Of a stretch of 35,247 bases of DNA, positions 1 through 7,868 are shown in pieces (within the stretch, counting starts at the first letter, position 1; each line of letters begins with the position of its first letter). The notes beneath the pieces were generated by a model. It ran no database searches, was not told where the DNA came from, and worked only from the letters and a program-made list of their open reading frames with translations. The stretch is from Pseudomonadota bacterium (GTDB lineage: Bacteria > Pseudomonadota > Alphaproteobacteria > Sphingomonadales > Sphingomonadaceae): NCBI GenBank assembly GCA_018240895.1, contig JAFEEX010000064.1:1-35247 (forward strand), given 5' to 3'. The position numbers were made by a program, and so were the translations under genes.

Positions 1-1595
1 TACGAGGTGACTTTTTCCGCCTTGGCGACGGACAGTTCGGCGGGGCTGAAAAATGCCTGAGCGTTGAAGCTGGGCGCGCGATACCCGCGGCTGATGCTGG
101 CATAGATCATGTTGCCGCGATCGAACTGGTAATCGGCACCGATCTTGCCTGAAAGATTGTCCGTCGAATAGCTGAGGTTCGACAGCGGGATCAGATTGGC
201 GATGAAATTGCCGTTCACGTCCAACTGGTCAGAACGGAACCCGGTCTGTTCGCCCTTGTCATGCGTATAGCGCAGCCCGCCGTGCAGCACGACGTGCTCG
301 CCCACCTTGTAGTTGACATCGGAATAGATCGCGAAGCTTTTCTTGACCTGATCGAACCGGTTCTTGAACTGACAGGCATAAAGACCACCGGCGATGCAGT
401 CCTGAGCGTTAATCACACCGTCGTTGTTGAAATCAGTGCCGTTAGCGATCTGGAAATTGGTGGAATTGAACACCTTTTCGCGGGCGTAATAAAGCCCCAG
501 GATGAAATCGAACGGACCGTGGGTATTGCTGGTCAGGCGCAGATCCTGCGCGAACTGATTGGCCTCGTCGTCATAGGGGATTTCCAGCAGCTTGATTGCC
601 TGGCCGTCAGTATCCTCGAAAAAGTGCAGCGATCCCTTGTCGTAGGATGTGATGCTGGTCAGGGTCAGCGTATCCGTCAGGTCATAATTGGCGGTCAATG
701 CCGCCGACCACGTCCGCGCCCGGCGCTTGGTCGGGATGTTTGATGCGATCTGCCAGGTGGACAGCCCTGCGCGGACCGTGGCTTCGGGCTGAGCGAAAAT
801 CCCATAGTTCTGCGGGTTCTGGAAGCTGGTCGATCCGCGCAGCACAATCTTGAGGCGATCGGTCGGTTCGAAATTGAGCGTTGCCCTGAGGCCGTATTCG
901 CTGGTCTGCGCAAGGTCCGGCATTCCGGGGACGACATTCTTGAACCAGCCATTGTCGTGAGAATATGTGCCGGCGATGCGCAGTGCAGCCTTGTCACCCA
1001 GCGGCAGGTTTACCGCACCGTTCACGTCGAACCGGTTGTAGTTGCCGTATCCAGCACCGACATAGCCGCTGGTTTCACCAATCCTGGCGGTGCGGCTGAT
1101 CAGGTTGACCGCGCCGCCGGTGGTGTTCTTGCCATAAAGTGTGCCCTGCGGGCCGCGCAGCACCTCAACCCGTTCAAGATCGTACATGGCGACGCCCAGA
1201 AAGGCGAAGTTGCCCTTGTAAACCTCGTCGTAATAGGTCGCCACCGGGCTCGACTGGTTAAGCGAATAGTCCGACATCGAAACGCCGCGCAGTGCGAAAA
1301 TCGGGGTGTTGTCACCTACGATCGAGGTCAGCTGAAGGTTGACCACCTTGGTCACCAGCGCATCGACGCTGCCAACCTTGGACTTGGACAATTCATCGCC
1401 GCCGATCGCGGAAACGGAAATCGGAACGGTCTGGAGATTTTCGGCCCGCTTGGCCGCGGTGACAACGATTTCGCCCGGTGCCGGTCCCGCTTGGGCATTC
1501 GCCCCGCTGTCCTGTGCCTGCGCGGGGGTGGCCATCAGCGCCAGGGCCAAAGCCAGCGAAGGGGCCGCAAGGGCCTTGCTTTTGTAGAGTCCCAT
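1..1595 (-). CDS. TonB-dependent receptor, N-terminal part (3' end outside window)
   Basis: Outer-membrane active transporter of the iron-complex/TonB-dependent receptor family, truncated by the left window edge; 531 codons are visible without a stop. The start ATG at 1595 follows a purine-rich GGGAGAGGG ribosome binding site. The N-terminus is a signal peptide (MGLYKSK then an Ala/Leu-rich core ending ATPAQAQ). A TonB-box-like EIVVTA lies just after it, followed by the plug domain (VPISVSAIGGDEL, LRGVSMSDY, VEVLRGPQGTLYGKN) and the first beta-barrel strands. It starts 32 bp after the stop of the second cytochrome c gene on the same strand, so it is probably the last gene of the amine dehydrogenase operon. 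Sphingomonads use such receptors for many ligands besides siderophores; uptake of the amine substrate is an inference from position only. No FecR/sigma-type signalling extension is seen at the N-terminus. Confidence 0.93.
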   Translation of the reverse strand, partial: MGLYKSKALAAPSLALALALMATPAQAQDSGANAQAGPAPGEIVVTAAKRAENLQTVPISVSAIGGDELSKSKVGSVDALVTKVVNLQLTSIVGDNTPIFALRGVSMSDYSLNQSSPVATYYDEVYKGNFAFLGVAMYDLERVEVLRGPQGTLYGKNTTGGAVNLISRTARIGETSGYVGAGYGNYNRFDVNGAVNLPLGDKAALRIAGTYSHDNGWFKNVVPGMPDLAQTSEYGLRATLNFEPTDRLKIVLRGSTSFQNPQNYGIFAQPEATVRAGLSTWQIASNIPTKRRARTWSAALTANYDLTDTLTLTSITSYDKGSLHFFEDTDGQAIKLLEIPYDDEANQFAQDLRLTSNTHGPFDFILGLYYAREKVFNSTNFQIANGTDFNNDGVINAQDCIAGGLYACQFKNRFDQVKKSFAIYSDVNYKVGEHVVLHGGLRYTHDKGEQTGFRSDQLDVNGNFIANLIPLSNLSYSTDNLSGKIGADYQFDRGNMIYASISRGYRAPSFNAQAFFSPAELSVAKAEKVTS

Positions 1596-1626
1596 TTGTG
1601 TTTTCCCTCTCCCTGAATCTAGAAAT

Positions 1627-2082
1627 CTATTTTGCTGGCGGATGCTCCATCTGGGCGATCAGCCGGTCGCGCGTCTGAACCCGGTCAAGCCGCAGGGGCT
1701 GGCGGCGCAGGGCACCGATCTCTTGCGCGGTATAGGGCTGGAACCCGGCAGGCAGGTGTCCGGGATCGAAGCGGTAAATCGTCCAGTTGAGCAGCTCCGC
1801 AAGCCGGACGTCATCAAGATCGGTCATCGCAACGCCGGGAACCCGCCCCAGAAATTCGCGTCCGCCCGGTACGCTCAAAAACTTCGCCACCTCCCCTGCC
1901 AGCGGCGGTGTGTTGGCCGGTTTGCTATCGCCGCCCGGCTGGTGGCACCCCTGACACTTCAGCATATAATCGACCCGCGCGCGTGCCGGATGGGATACCC
2001 CGTTCCAATCCGCCTGGCCCGCGGCAAGCGGCGCAGCGCAGGCCAGCGCCGCGAATATGGCAGTGCGCAACTGCCCGCGCAT
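1627..2082 (-). CDS. monohaem c-type cytochrome (second in operon)
   Basis: Periplasmic c-type cytochrome of 151 aa, probably an electron carrier for the neighbouring amine dehydrogenase. A short signal peptide (MRGQLRTAIFAALACAAPLAAG) precedes one haem-binding motif CQGCH at residues 43-47; Met86 in VPGVAMTDLD is a candidate distal axial ligand. The start was set at ATG 2082 because it sits one base after the stop of the upstream cytochrome gene; an upstream in-frame ATG at 2118 would add residues before the signal peptide. The C-terminal third is rich in Arg and Gln and has no recognisable domain. The family is clear; the redox partner is inferred from the operon. Confidence 0.85.
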   Translation of the reverse strand: MRGQLRTAIFAALACAAPLAAGQADWNGVSHPARARVDYMLKCQGCHQPGGDSKPANTPPLAGEVAKFLSVPGGREFLGRVPGVAMTDLDDVRLAELLNWTIYRFDPGHLPAGFQPYTAQEIGALRRQPLRLDRVQTRDRLIAQMEHPPAK

Positions 2083-2083
2083 A

Positions 2084-2566
2084 TCAGCCGCCGCCGGCCT
2101 GGGCATGAAGCCTGGCAACGTCTGCGCTGGTCATGCCTGCACCACCTGCCTTCACCGCGGCCACTTCTGCCACGGTAAAGGCCTTGAACGCCGGACCGCT
2201 GGCGGCAATCGCAGTGCCGATATGGTTGAGCACGCCAGCCACCGCTGCATCGTCCAATCCGGTTTGCGCCGGCATCACCCCGCGATAGGGCTTGCCTTCG
2301 ACCGTCAGGGGGCCGTTAAGCCCCTTGACCACTGCCAGCACCAGATAACGCCGTCCGGCGGGTTTGGCCGCCATCTTGCGGAAATCAGAGCCAAGCGGCG
2401 GATAGGCCCCCGGAACGCCTTTGCCGGTCGCGGTGTGGCAGGCGGCGCAGCGCGTAAAGGTGGCTGCGCCGGTCGGCGCGGGCGATGCAGCCGGGGCGGG
2501 ATGGACTGAAACGGCCAAGGCGCCGAACAGCACGGCGGCCGCGGGAAACAGCGCGCGCGCCGTCAT
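2084..2566 (-). CDS. monohaem c-type cytochrome (first in operon)
   Basis: Periplasmic cytochrome c of 160 aa. After a signal peptide (MTARALFPAAAVLFGALAVS) comes one haem motif CAACH at residues 40-44, a VPGAYPPLG segment typical of class I cytochromes, and a distal YRGVMP with a likely Met ligand. The start ATG at 2566 overlaps the stop of the light-chain gene as ATGA, showing tight coupling. In known TTQ systems electrons leave the enzyme through amicyanin or azurin and then cytochrome c; no cupredoxin gene is seen here, so this cytochrome and the next one may take electrons directly. The Aau cluster of Alcaligenes also carries a c-type cytochrome gene near its light chain, as I recall it. 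Confidence 0.87.
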   Translation of the reverse strand: MTARALFPAAAVLFGALAVSVHPAPAASPAPTGAATFTRCAACHTATGKGVPGAYPPLGSDFRKMAAKPAGRRYLVLAVVKGLNGPLTVEGKPYRGVMPAQTGLDDAAVAGVLNHIGTAIAASGPAFKAFTVAEVAAVKAGGAGMTSADVARLHAQAGGG

Positions 2567-3111
2567 TTCTCCACCGCCACGCCAACTATCGCCGCAGCGG
2601 AACAGTTGTAGACACTGCTCTGGGTATTGAGGCACCAGTTGTAATCGTTGTTCGATTGGGGCCGGACTTGCGGACGGTCACCCTCGTTGCGATTGCACAG
2701 GCATTGCCCGCATGACGATACGCCGCAGCAATCGTTATAGCTGATCACATAGGCGCGCCCGTCCGCCGGATTGGTGCAGGTGCCAATCCAGGTGATCGGA
2801 CTCATTTCCGTACCCGGCGGGCAGGTGTTGACCGTGCCCCCGCAGCAAGAACAGAGAAATCCGTCAATCGCGCAATAGCGCCAGTAATCGCATTGGCTGC
2901 GATCGCCGGGATCCTGCGGATTGCCCGAAGTGATCGGCGGGCGATTGTGCCCCGCGCTGTGCGGTGCGGCCATGGCCCGCGACACCGGCAGCACCGGCAG
3001 GATTGCCGCGCCGGTGGCGATTCCGCCGATCCAGGCCAGCGAAGACCGCCGCGATGTGCCCCGCGCCAGACCGCGCGCCAGCTTTTCCGTCAATTTGTCG
3101 AAACCTGCCAT
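2563..3111 (-). CDS. TTQ amine dehydrogenase light (small) subunit, MauA/AauA family
   Basis: Catalytic subunit of a quinoprotein amine dehydrogenase, which oxidises primary amines to aldehydes in the periplasm. Cysteine-rich (CDYWRYCAIDG, CSCCGG, NDCCG, CGQCLC), as expected for the heavily disulfide-bonded light chain. The two tryptophans that form tryptophan tryptophylquinone in the family are present: Trp108 (ITWIGTC) and Trp159 (DYNWCLN), 51 residues apart as in Paracoccus MauA. Asp83 (AIDG) and Asp127 (NDCCG) match the family's two functional Asp positions by motif and spacing. A long N-terminal leader with SRRSSLAW resembles a twin-arginine signal. ATG 3111 was chosen since GGAGG lies about 9 nt upstream; GTG 3117, overlapping the mauD stop, is the alternative. 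Whether the substrate is methylamine or an aromatic amine cannot be read from the sequence. Confidence 0.93.
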   Translation of the reverse strand: MAGFDKLTEKLARGLARGTSRRSSLAWIGGIATGAAILPVLPVSRAMAAPHSAGHNRPPITSGNPQDPGDRSQCDYWRYCAIDGFLCSCCGGTVNTCPPGTEMSPITWIGTCTNPADGRAYVISYNDCCGVSSCGQCLCNRNEGDRPQVRPQSNNDYNWCLNTQSSVYNCSAAAIVGVAVEK

Positions 3112-3113
3112 GA

Positions 3114-3707
3114 TCACGCCCCTCCGTTACGCCGGGCCAGGAATTCCTGGATCGAGGCGACGCCCCGTTCCTTCGCCTCGAACAGGCTTTCCAGATGCTC
3201 GCGGCTGTTGATCAGTCCCAGCGACGCCACCCGGCCCGTTTCATCGATCAGAACGGCATAGGGCAGTTTCGATACGCCATAGGTCCGACCCAGCGCCTCG
3301 GACAGGACCAGCGGCATTCCGGTCAACCCGTGTTCGTCCGCCATGGCGCGATAGGCCCGCGCATCACCATCGCCGGCCAGAACCACTTCAAGCCAGTCGC
3401 TTTCGTCCTTCGCGGCCGAACGCAGCACCGGCAGCAGGATCTTGCAGACCGGGCAATCGGGGGCGGCGAAGAACAGCAACTGGCTGCGCCCGCCGCGCTG
3501 GCCGCCAACAATCAGGTTGCCGCCATCCACCGTCTTGAGTTCAAGCGGGGTTGGCACCTCGCCGACATTGACCTTCTGGTGCAGCGTCAGCGCGCCCGCC
3601 GGAGCGATCCGTTCGTGGAGGATCCCGACCTGACGGGCCAGCGCCGCAACCAGCACCGCCAGCACGATTACGGCAATCCACAGCAAGATTTGCGAAGTCA
3701 GCATCAT
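3114..3707 (-). CDS. mauD: MauD-like thioredoxin-fold protein for light-subunit maturation
   Basis: Membrane-anchored periplasmic thiol-disulfide protein of 197 aa. An N-terminal TM helix (about residues 6-25) is followed by a thioredoxin-like domain with the redox motif CPVC at residues 85-88 (FFAAPDCPVCK) and a cis-Pro-type KLPYAVLID segment. In methylotrophs MauD is required with MauE for stable accumulation of the light subunit, which carries six disulfides. Here it lies between mauE and the light-chain gene, matching the B-E-D-A order of mau and aau clusters. The start at 3707 gives an ATGA overlap with mauE; an upstream start at 3764 would place a basic extension before the membrane helix and is less likely. 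Confidence 0.9.
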   Translation of the reverse strand: MMLTSQILLWIAVIVLAVLVAALARQVGILHERIAPAGALTLHQKVNVGEVPTPLELKTVDGGNLIVGGQRGGRSQLLFFAAPDCPVCKILLPVLRSAAKDESDWLEVVLAGDGDARAYRAMADEHGLTGMPLVLSEALGRTYGVSKLPYAVLIDETGRVASLGLINSREHLESLFEAKERGVASIQEFLARRNGGA

Positions 3708-4198
3708 CGGCGCGAGATCCTTGCAAGATGGGGAAGCTGGGCCAGTTCGCCAGCGGCGAACCACAGGGCGAGCAGGGCGATGGCGGCAAACGGCGCGTCA
3801 ACGGTCCAGGCAGGCTTCGGCACGACGGCCAGGGTGAAAGCGAGCAAGGCCAGGCCCAGCGGGCGGGCAATGGCGAAGGCATCGACCGGCTTTTCCCGGG
3901 AAAACAGATCGCACCCGCAATCGAGCACCTGCCCCCGCCGGGCGATGAGCGTGATGGCATAAAGCGTCCACAGGCCGCCCGTCGCAACAGCGCCCGCCTG
4001 ATGCAGCGGAGCCACGAGCAAGGCCGCACCCGCCAGCGCCTCAATGCTGAGCGCGGCGAACAGCAGCGGTTGACCAAGCGGGAGCGGGGCACCTGCCAGC
4101 CGCGCCGCGCTCATCGCCAGCCGATCACGTGCGGCAACCTTGTGCAGTGCAGAAGCCAGCAGCAGCACCGCCAGAAACAGGGTCAGCGCTGCGCTCAT
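3704..4198 (-). CDS. mauE: MauE-like integral membrane protein
   Basis: Polytopic membrane protein of 164 aa with about four TM helices (residues 1-18, 45-65, 72-88 and 110-150 region) and a CGC motif (LDCGCDLFSR) in a loop, as in MauE/DoxX-related methylamine utilisation proteins. MauE works with MauD in export or disulfide formation of the light subunit. The ATG at 4198 overlaps the large-subunit stop as ATGA, and its own stop overlaps the mauD start, so the three genes are translationally coupled. Assignment rests on size, topology, cysteine motif and position; position is the strongest. Confidence 0.87.
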   Translation of the reverse strand: MSAALTLFLAVLLLASALHKVAARDRLAMSAARLAGAPLPLGQPLLFAALSIEALAGAALLVAPLHQAGAVATGGLWTLYAITLIARRGQVLDCGCDLFSREKPVDAFAIARPLGLALLAFTLAVVPKPAWTVDAPFAAIALLALWFAAGELAQLPHLARISRR

Positions 4199-5364
4199 GG
4201 CACGGGGATCGCCACGGTGGGGTTGAACGCGATTGTCGTGCCGAGCGAATGGACCGGTTTCCCCGTCGCCGCGTCGAAGATGTCAATCGGTCCATCGAGC
4301 CGCATCGCGATCAGGCGGGGGGCAGCCTCGCGGGTGATCGCGATCGAGGTAGCGCCTCCGGAAAGGGCGATCCGCTGGGTGCGCTTTCCAGTGGCGGGAT
4401 CGATCACCCACACTTCGGTTCCGCCGTCCTTGTGGCTGCCTTCCTTGCCTGCGGGGCTCATCAACACATAGAGCAATCCCTTGGCGTCGGCGGCGATTAC
4501 CTGCCAGCCGCTGGGACGCCATTCGGGCGCGCCGCCCTCGGCAGTGCCGACCGAAAGCTTTGCGGCAAGCGGCCTGGCAACCGCACCGGCCATGTCGATG
4601 CCTTGCAACTGGCCATGATAGGATACGAACCAGGCGGTCTTGCCAATCCAGGCGGCATCGCCGAACAGCGGCTGCTTGTCGATGTCCTGCACATTGGCCA
4701 CTGTTTTCGACGAAGCCACGGCGCCCTTGTCATCAAGCTGGATCGAGGTCAGCGATCCGTCGGCGCACAGCGTGGTGAAACCGCGATCCCCGGTGGGGTA
4801 GATATGCGCGCAGCCTGGCAGATCGATCTCGCCCAGTACCTTGCGTCCGTCGAGATCGACCACGGTGACCGATTGGGCCGGGGTGAAATTGCTGATCAGC
4901 ACCCATTTCTGCCCATTGGTGAACTGGAAAGTGCCGGCGTAGGTTACGGACTGCTGACGCTTGCCGCCGGGCAGCACGATTTCTCCCTTGGACTTCAGCG
5001 TCGCGGTATCCCAGATGGTGATCGCATCGGTGCGCTCCCCCTGGGTCAACCGCGAAAAGAAGGTTTCCGCCGTGTAAATTTCATGTTTTGCCGGGGCAAA
5101 CAGGGTGTTGCCGAACTGCGCGGTGCGGATGATCCCCTTCAGCGGTTGAGCCGGATTGCCGGTGTCAACCACCACGGTACGACCATCGACCAGCGAGTTG
5201 AAATTGAAATCCTGAATCAGCGCCCAGCCTTGCGGATAGTCGGCTGGCAAGCTTGCCTCGCTGGGGATCGGTTCTTCAGGCAAAGGTGGCGGCGCAGCCT
5301 TGACACCGCTGGCCAGGGTAATGGCGGACAACGCCACGGCAAACATGACAGTCGCAGATCGCAT
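4195..5364 (-). CDS. TTQ amine dehydrogenase large (heavy) subunit, MauB/AauB family
   Basis: Beta-propeller subunit of the periplasmic amine dehydrogenase, 389 aa from ATG 5364. A Sec signal peptide (MRSATVMFAVALSAITLASGVKA) is followed by a Pro-rich linker and repeated blades with motifs such as TVVVDTGNP, DAITIWDTATL, VTVVDLDG, TEVWVIDPATGK and IDIFDAATGK, as in the seven-bladed heavy chain of methylamine and aromatic amine dehydrogenases. The start was chosen over an in-frame codon at 5433 because GGAGGG lies about 6 nt before ATG 5364 and the signal peptide begins there. It is the first gene of the operon and is read away from the TetR gene. The heavy chain forms the substrate channel with the light subunit; substrate is not predictable here. 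Confidence 0.92.
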   Translation of the reverse strand: MRSATVMFAVALSAITLASGVKAAPPPLPEEPIPSEASLPADYPQGWALIQDFNFNSLVDGRTVVVDTGNPAQPLKGIIRTAQFGNTLFAPAKHEIYTAETFFSRLTQGERTDAITIWDTATLKSKGEIVLPGGKRQQSVTYAGTFQFTNGQKWVLISNFTPAQSVTVVDLDGRKVLGEIDLPGCAHIYPTGDRGFTTLCADGSLTSIQLDDKGAVASSKTVANVQDIDKQPLFGDAAWIGKTAWFVSYHGQLQGIDMAGAVARPLAAKLSVGTAEGGAPEWRPSGWQVIAADAKGLLYVLMSPAGKEGSHKDGGTEVWVIDPATGKRTQRIALSGGATSIAITREAAPRLIAMRLDGPIDIFDAATGKPVHSLGTTIAFNPTVAIPVP

Positions 5365-5424
5365 CAGGTCCCTCCCCGTCCGGTCGGACCCTCGCCCGCC
5401 AGCAGCTGACGTCATGTTGCTCCC

Positions 5425-5466
5425 TGACAACAAAAATTGTCAAGTGTCCTAAATTTGTCTAGTGTC
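5425..5466. promoter_or_regulatory. candidate TetR operator in the divergent promoter region
   Basis: The spacer between the amine dehydrogenase operon and the TetR gene holds a perfect 6-bp inverted repeat, TGACAA (5425-5430) and TTGTCA (5437-5442). TTGTCAAGTGTC at 5437-5448 is repeated with one mismatch as TTGTCTAGTGTC at 5455-5466, exactly 18 bp on. On the minus strand the first unit contains TTGACA (5443-5438), a consensus -35, with only a weak -10 near 5420-5414. This arrangement suits binding of a TetR dimer that blocks both promoters. Inference from symmetry and position; no known site was matched. Confidence 0.55.
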
Positions 5467-5499
5467 AGGTTTTCAAAATTGCATCGGAATGTGGATCAA

Positions 5500-6177
5500 A
5501 TGACTGAATTATTGAAAAAACATAACGCAATCAGCGTGGCGGACCTGGCCTTTCCGCCCCGCGAAGGCGGCTATGCCAAGGGGCACGAAACGCGCGAGCA
5601 GATACTTCATGCCGCGTTGCAGCTGCTGGTGGACCACGGTTACCGGGCAATGTCGATGCGCCGAGTCGCCGCCGCTTGCGGGATGAAGCTGGGCAATCTG
5701 ACCTATCATTTCCCGACCCGCGAAGACCTTGTCCGGGCGCTGCTTGATGCAGTGATCGCCAGCTATGAGGTGGAATTCAGTGCGATTTCCCAGAACCCGG
5801 ATCAAACCCCCGAGCACCATTTGGAACTCTATTGCGAACTGGTGCTGGAGGACATCCGCACCAAGAAGACCACGCGGGTCTTTCCCGAACTGTGGTCGCT
5901 GACCAACCATGACCCCTTCGTTCTTGACCGGGTGCACGAGCTCTATGCCCGCGCCCGTGCGCCGCTTGAGGCGATCATCGCGAAGATGCGGCCCGATCTT
6001 GACCAGTCGCAGTGCGCCGCACTTGCGCTGTTCATTTCAGCATCGATGGAAGGGATGACCATCTTCGCCGGTTATGAAAAACCGTTCGAGCCGCGAATGC
6101 CGGCGCTGGAGGCAATCGCTACCCGGGCATTCATCGATATCATCAGGTCGATCGCGGCTGAGGACATTCCCGATTGA
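5500..6177 (+). CDS. TetR/AcrR-family transcriptional regulator
   Basis: DNA-binding regulator of 225 aa. The N-terminal TetR helix-turn-helix is clear: TREQILHAALQLLVDHGY, MSMRRVAAACGMKLGNLTYHF, then PTREDLVRALLDA. The C-terminal two thirds is an all-helical ligand domain without a class-specific motif. Divergent orientation from the TTQ dehydrogenase operon suggests it controls that operon and itself, perhaps with an amine or its aldehyde as inducer (inference). ATG 5500 was chosen; the frame is open upstream to a TTG at 5437, but that lies inside the inverted repeat. GTG 5491 is another possible start, and neither has a strong Shine-Dalgarno. Confidence 0.88.
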   Translation: MTELLKKHNAISVADLAFPPREGGYAKGHETREQILHAALQLLVDHGYRAMSMRRVAAACGMKLGNLTYHFPTREDLVRALLDAVIASYEVEFSAISQNPDQTPEHHLELYCELVLEDIRTKKTTRVFPELWSLTNHDPFVLDRVHELYARARAPLEAIIAKMRPDLDQSQCAALALFISASMEGMTIFAGYEKPFEPRMPALEAIATRAFIDIIRSIAAEDIPD

Positions 6178-6262
6178 GCCGGGTTCGGCTCAACCGGGGC
6201 CAGCCTGGATCATTGACTACGGCCCCGTTCGATGAAATCCAACGATCAGGGAGACTTGAACG

Positions 6263-7813
6263 ATGCGCTTGATCAGGGCCGTTTTTTTCATCGCGGTGGT
6301 TCTTGCCATTGTCATCGGCGTGCTGCGTTTGTTCAACCCCCTGCCCGATCTGGCTGGCAGAACGGTTGAAACACCCCTGCCCCCTGATCCGGCCTCGCCG
6401 CTTGCCGCTGCCAGCGCCGCCGAGCGAGCGGCGCATCCCGGCTTGTCCGGCGTGGTGCCCCTGCGCGACGGGCACGATGCCTTGGCCAGCCGGCTGGCGC
6501 TGATCGGCAGTGCCCGGCATTCGATCGAAGCGCAGTATTACATCTGGCATAACGACGTTTCGGGCATGATCCTGCTGCGGGCGCTTGATCAGGCCGCACG
6601 GCGCGGGGTTGCCGTGCGCTTGCTGGTGGATGACAACGGCGTGCCAGGCATGGACCGCACCCTGGCCGCGCTGGCGGCCCAGCCCAATTTCAAGGTCCGC
6701 ATATTCAACCCCTCCACCATTCGCCGGCCCAAACTGGCCGGCTATGCGATCGATTTCTTCCGAATGAACCGGCGGATGCATAACAAGGCGCTGATCGTTG
6801 ACGGGGCGGCGGCCATCATCGGCGGGCGCAACATTGGCGACGAGTATTTTCAGGTCGGCACCGACGATTTCTTTCTGGATCTTGACGTTCTTGCCAGCGG
6901 CGCGGTGGTGGGGGAAACCGAACGGACCTTCTATGCCTATTGGAACAGCGCGTCGGTATTTGCCGCCGGCCAGATCATCGCGCCCCCCGCGCCCGGCGAT
7001 ATCGCTGCCTTTCGGGTCGAGGCGGACCGGGTTGCAGCATCGCAGGCGGGACAGACCCTGCTGGGCCAGCTTGAAAGCAGCGTCCAGGCCTGGCTGGCCA
7101 GCAAGACCGCGCCCGAGTGGACGCGCGTGCAACTGACGGTCGATGACCCGGTAAAGGGGCAGGGCAAGGCGCGTGATGACCAGTTGATGATCACCCGCCT
7201 CGGCGCGGTGCTGGGCGGGGTTTCCGACCGGATCGATCTTGCCTCGGCCTATTTCATCCCCGGTAACAAGGGCACGCAATGGTTCGTCCAGCAAATGCGG
7301 CAGGGCCGCCATGTGCGCATCCTTACCAATGCGATGAACACCACTGACGTAATGGCGGTGCATTCCGGCTATGTAAAATATCGCCGCCGGTTGCTGGGAG
7401 CCGGGGTGACGCTGTACGAACTGCGCCTGCGCGGCGGGGAAAAGCCTGCCGAGACCGGGGTGCGCCTGGCCGGGCTTTCCGGTGCGAGCCTTCATGCCAA
7501 AACCTTTGCCGTGGATGACGCCCGCATCTTCATCGGATCGTTCAATTTCGATCCGCGGTCGGCGCGGCTGAACTGCGAGATGGGTTTCCTGATCGACAGC
7601 CCGGCAATGGCGCGGCAGCTTCACCGTCAATTCGATACGGAGGTGCCGCTGGCCAGCTATCAACCGGTGATCGACAAGGACGGCGAATTGATCTGGCGCG
7701 AACCACGGCCCGATGGAACGGTTGCCATCCATCATCAGGAACCCGGCACCACCGCATTGCAACGCGCGACCCTGACCGTGCTGCGCTATTTGCCGATCGA
7801 GCAATTTCTGTAA
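6263..7813 (+). CDS. phospholipase D family protein, cardiolipin synthase-like
   Basis: Membrane-anchored phosphatidyltransferase/phospholipase D homologue of 516 aa, close in layout to the ClsC type. An N-terminal TM helix (residues 5-24) is followed by two HKD catalytic motifs: HNKALIVD at residue 173 with GGRNIGDEYF after it, and HAKTFAVD at residue 411 with GSFNFDPRS after it. Both motifs are intact, so the enzyme is likely active. Cardiolipin synthases of this kind join phosphatidyl groups at the inner membrane; other PLD activities are possible. The start ATG is preceded by AGGGAG at 9 nt. It is followed 55 bp later by the K+ channel gene, perhaps one transcript. Confidence 0.9.
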   Translation: MRLIRAVFFIAVVLAIVIGVLRLFNPLPDLAGRTVETPLPPDPASPLAAASAAERAAHPGLSGVVPLRDGHDALASRLALIGSARHSIEAQYYIWHNDVSGMILLRALDQAARRGVAVRLLVDDNGVPGMDRTLAALAAQPNFKVRIFNPSTIRRPKLAGYAIDFFRMNRRMHNKALIVDGAAAIIGGRNIGDEYFQVGTDDFFLDLDVLASGAVVGETERTFYAYWNSASVFAAGQIIAPPAPGDIAAFRVEADRVAASQAGQTLLGQLESSVQAWLASKTAPEWTRVQLTVDDPVKGQGKARDDQLMITRLGAVLGGVSDRIDLASAYFIPGNKGTQWFVQQMRQGRHVRILTNAMNTTDVMAVHSGYVKYRRRLLGAGVTLYELRLRGGEKPAETGVRLAGLSGASLHAKTFAVDDARIFIGSFNFDPRSARLNCEMGFLIDSPAMARQLHRQFDTEVPLASYQPVIDKDGELIWREPRPDGTVAIHHQEPGTTALQRATLTVLRYLPIEQFL

Positions 7814-7868
7814 TGTTTCAGGAAACATCGCTGGCCGTGCGGGAGCAAGCATATGGCAGAAGACGGTC

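Noticed and set aside
4129-5409. 426-codon plus-strand frame opposite the amine dehydrogenase large subunit
   Set aside because: The minus-strand product has a signal peptide, propeller repeats and operon context; this one has none.
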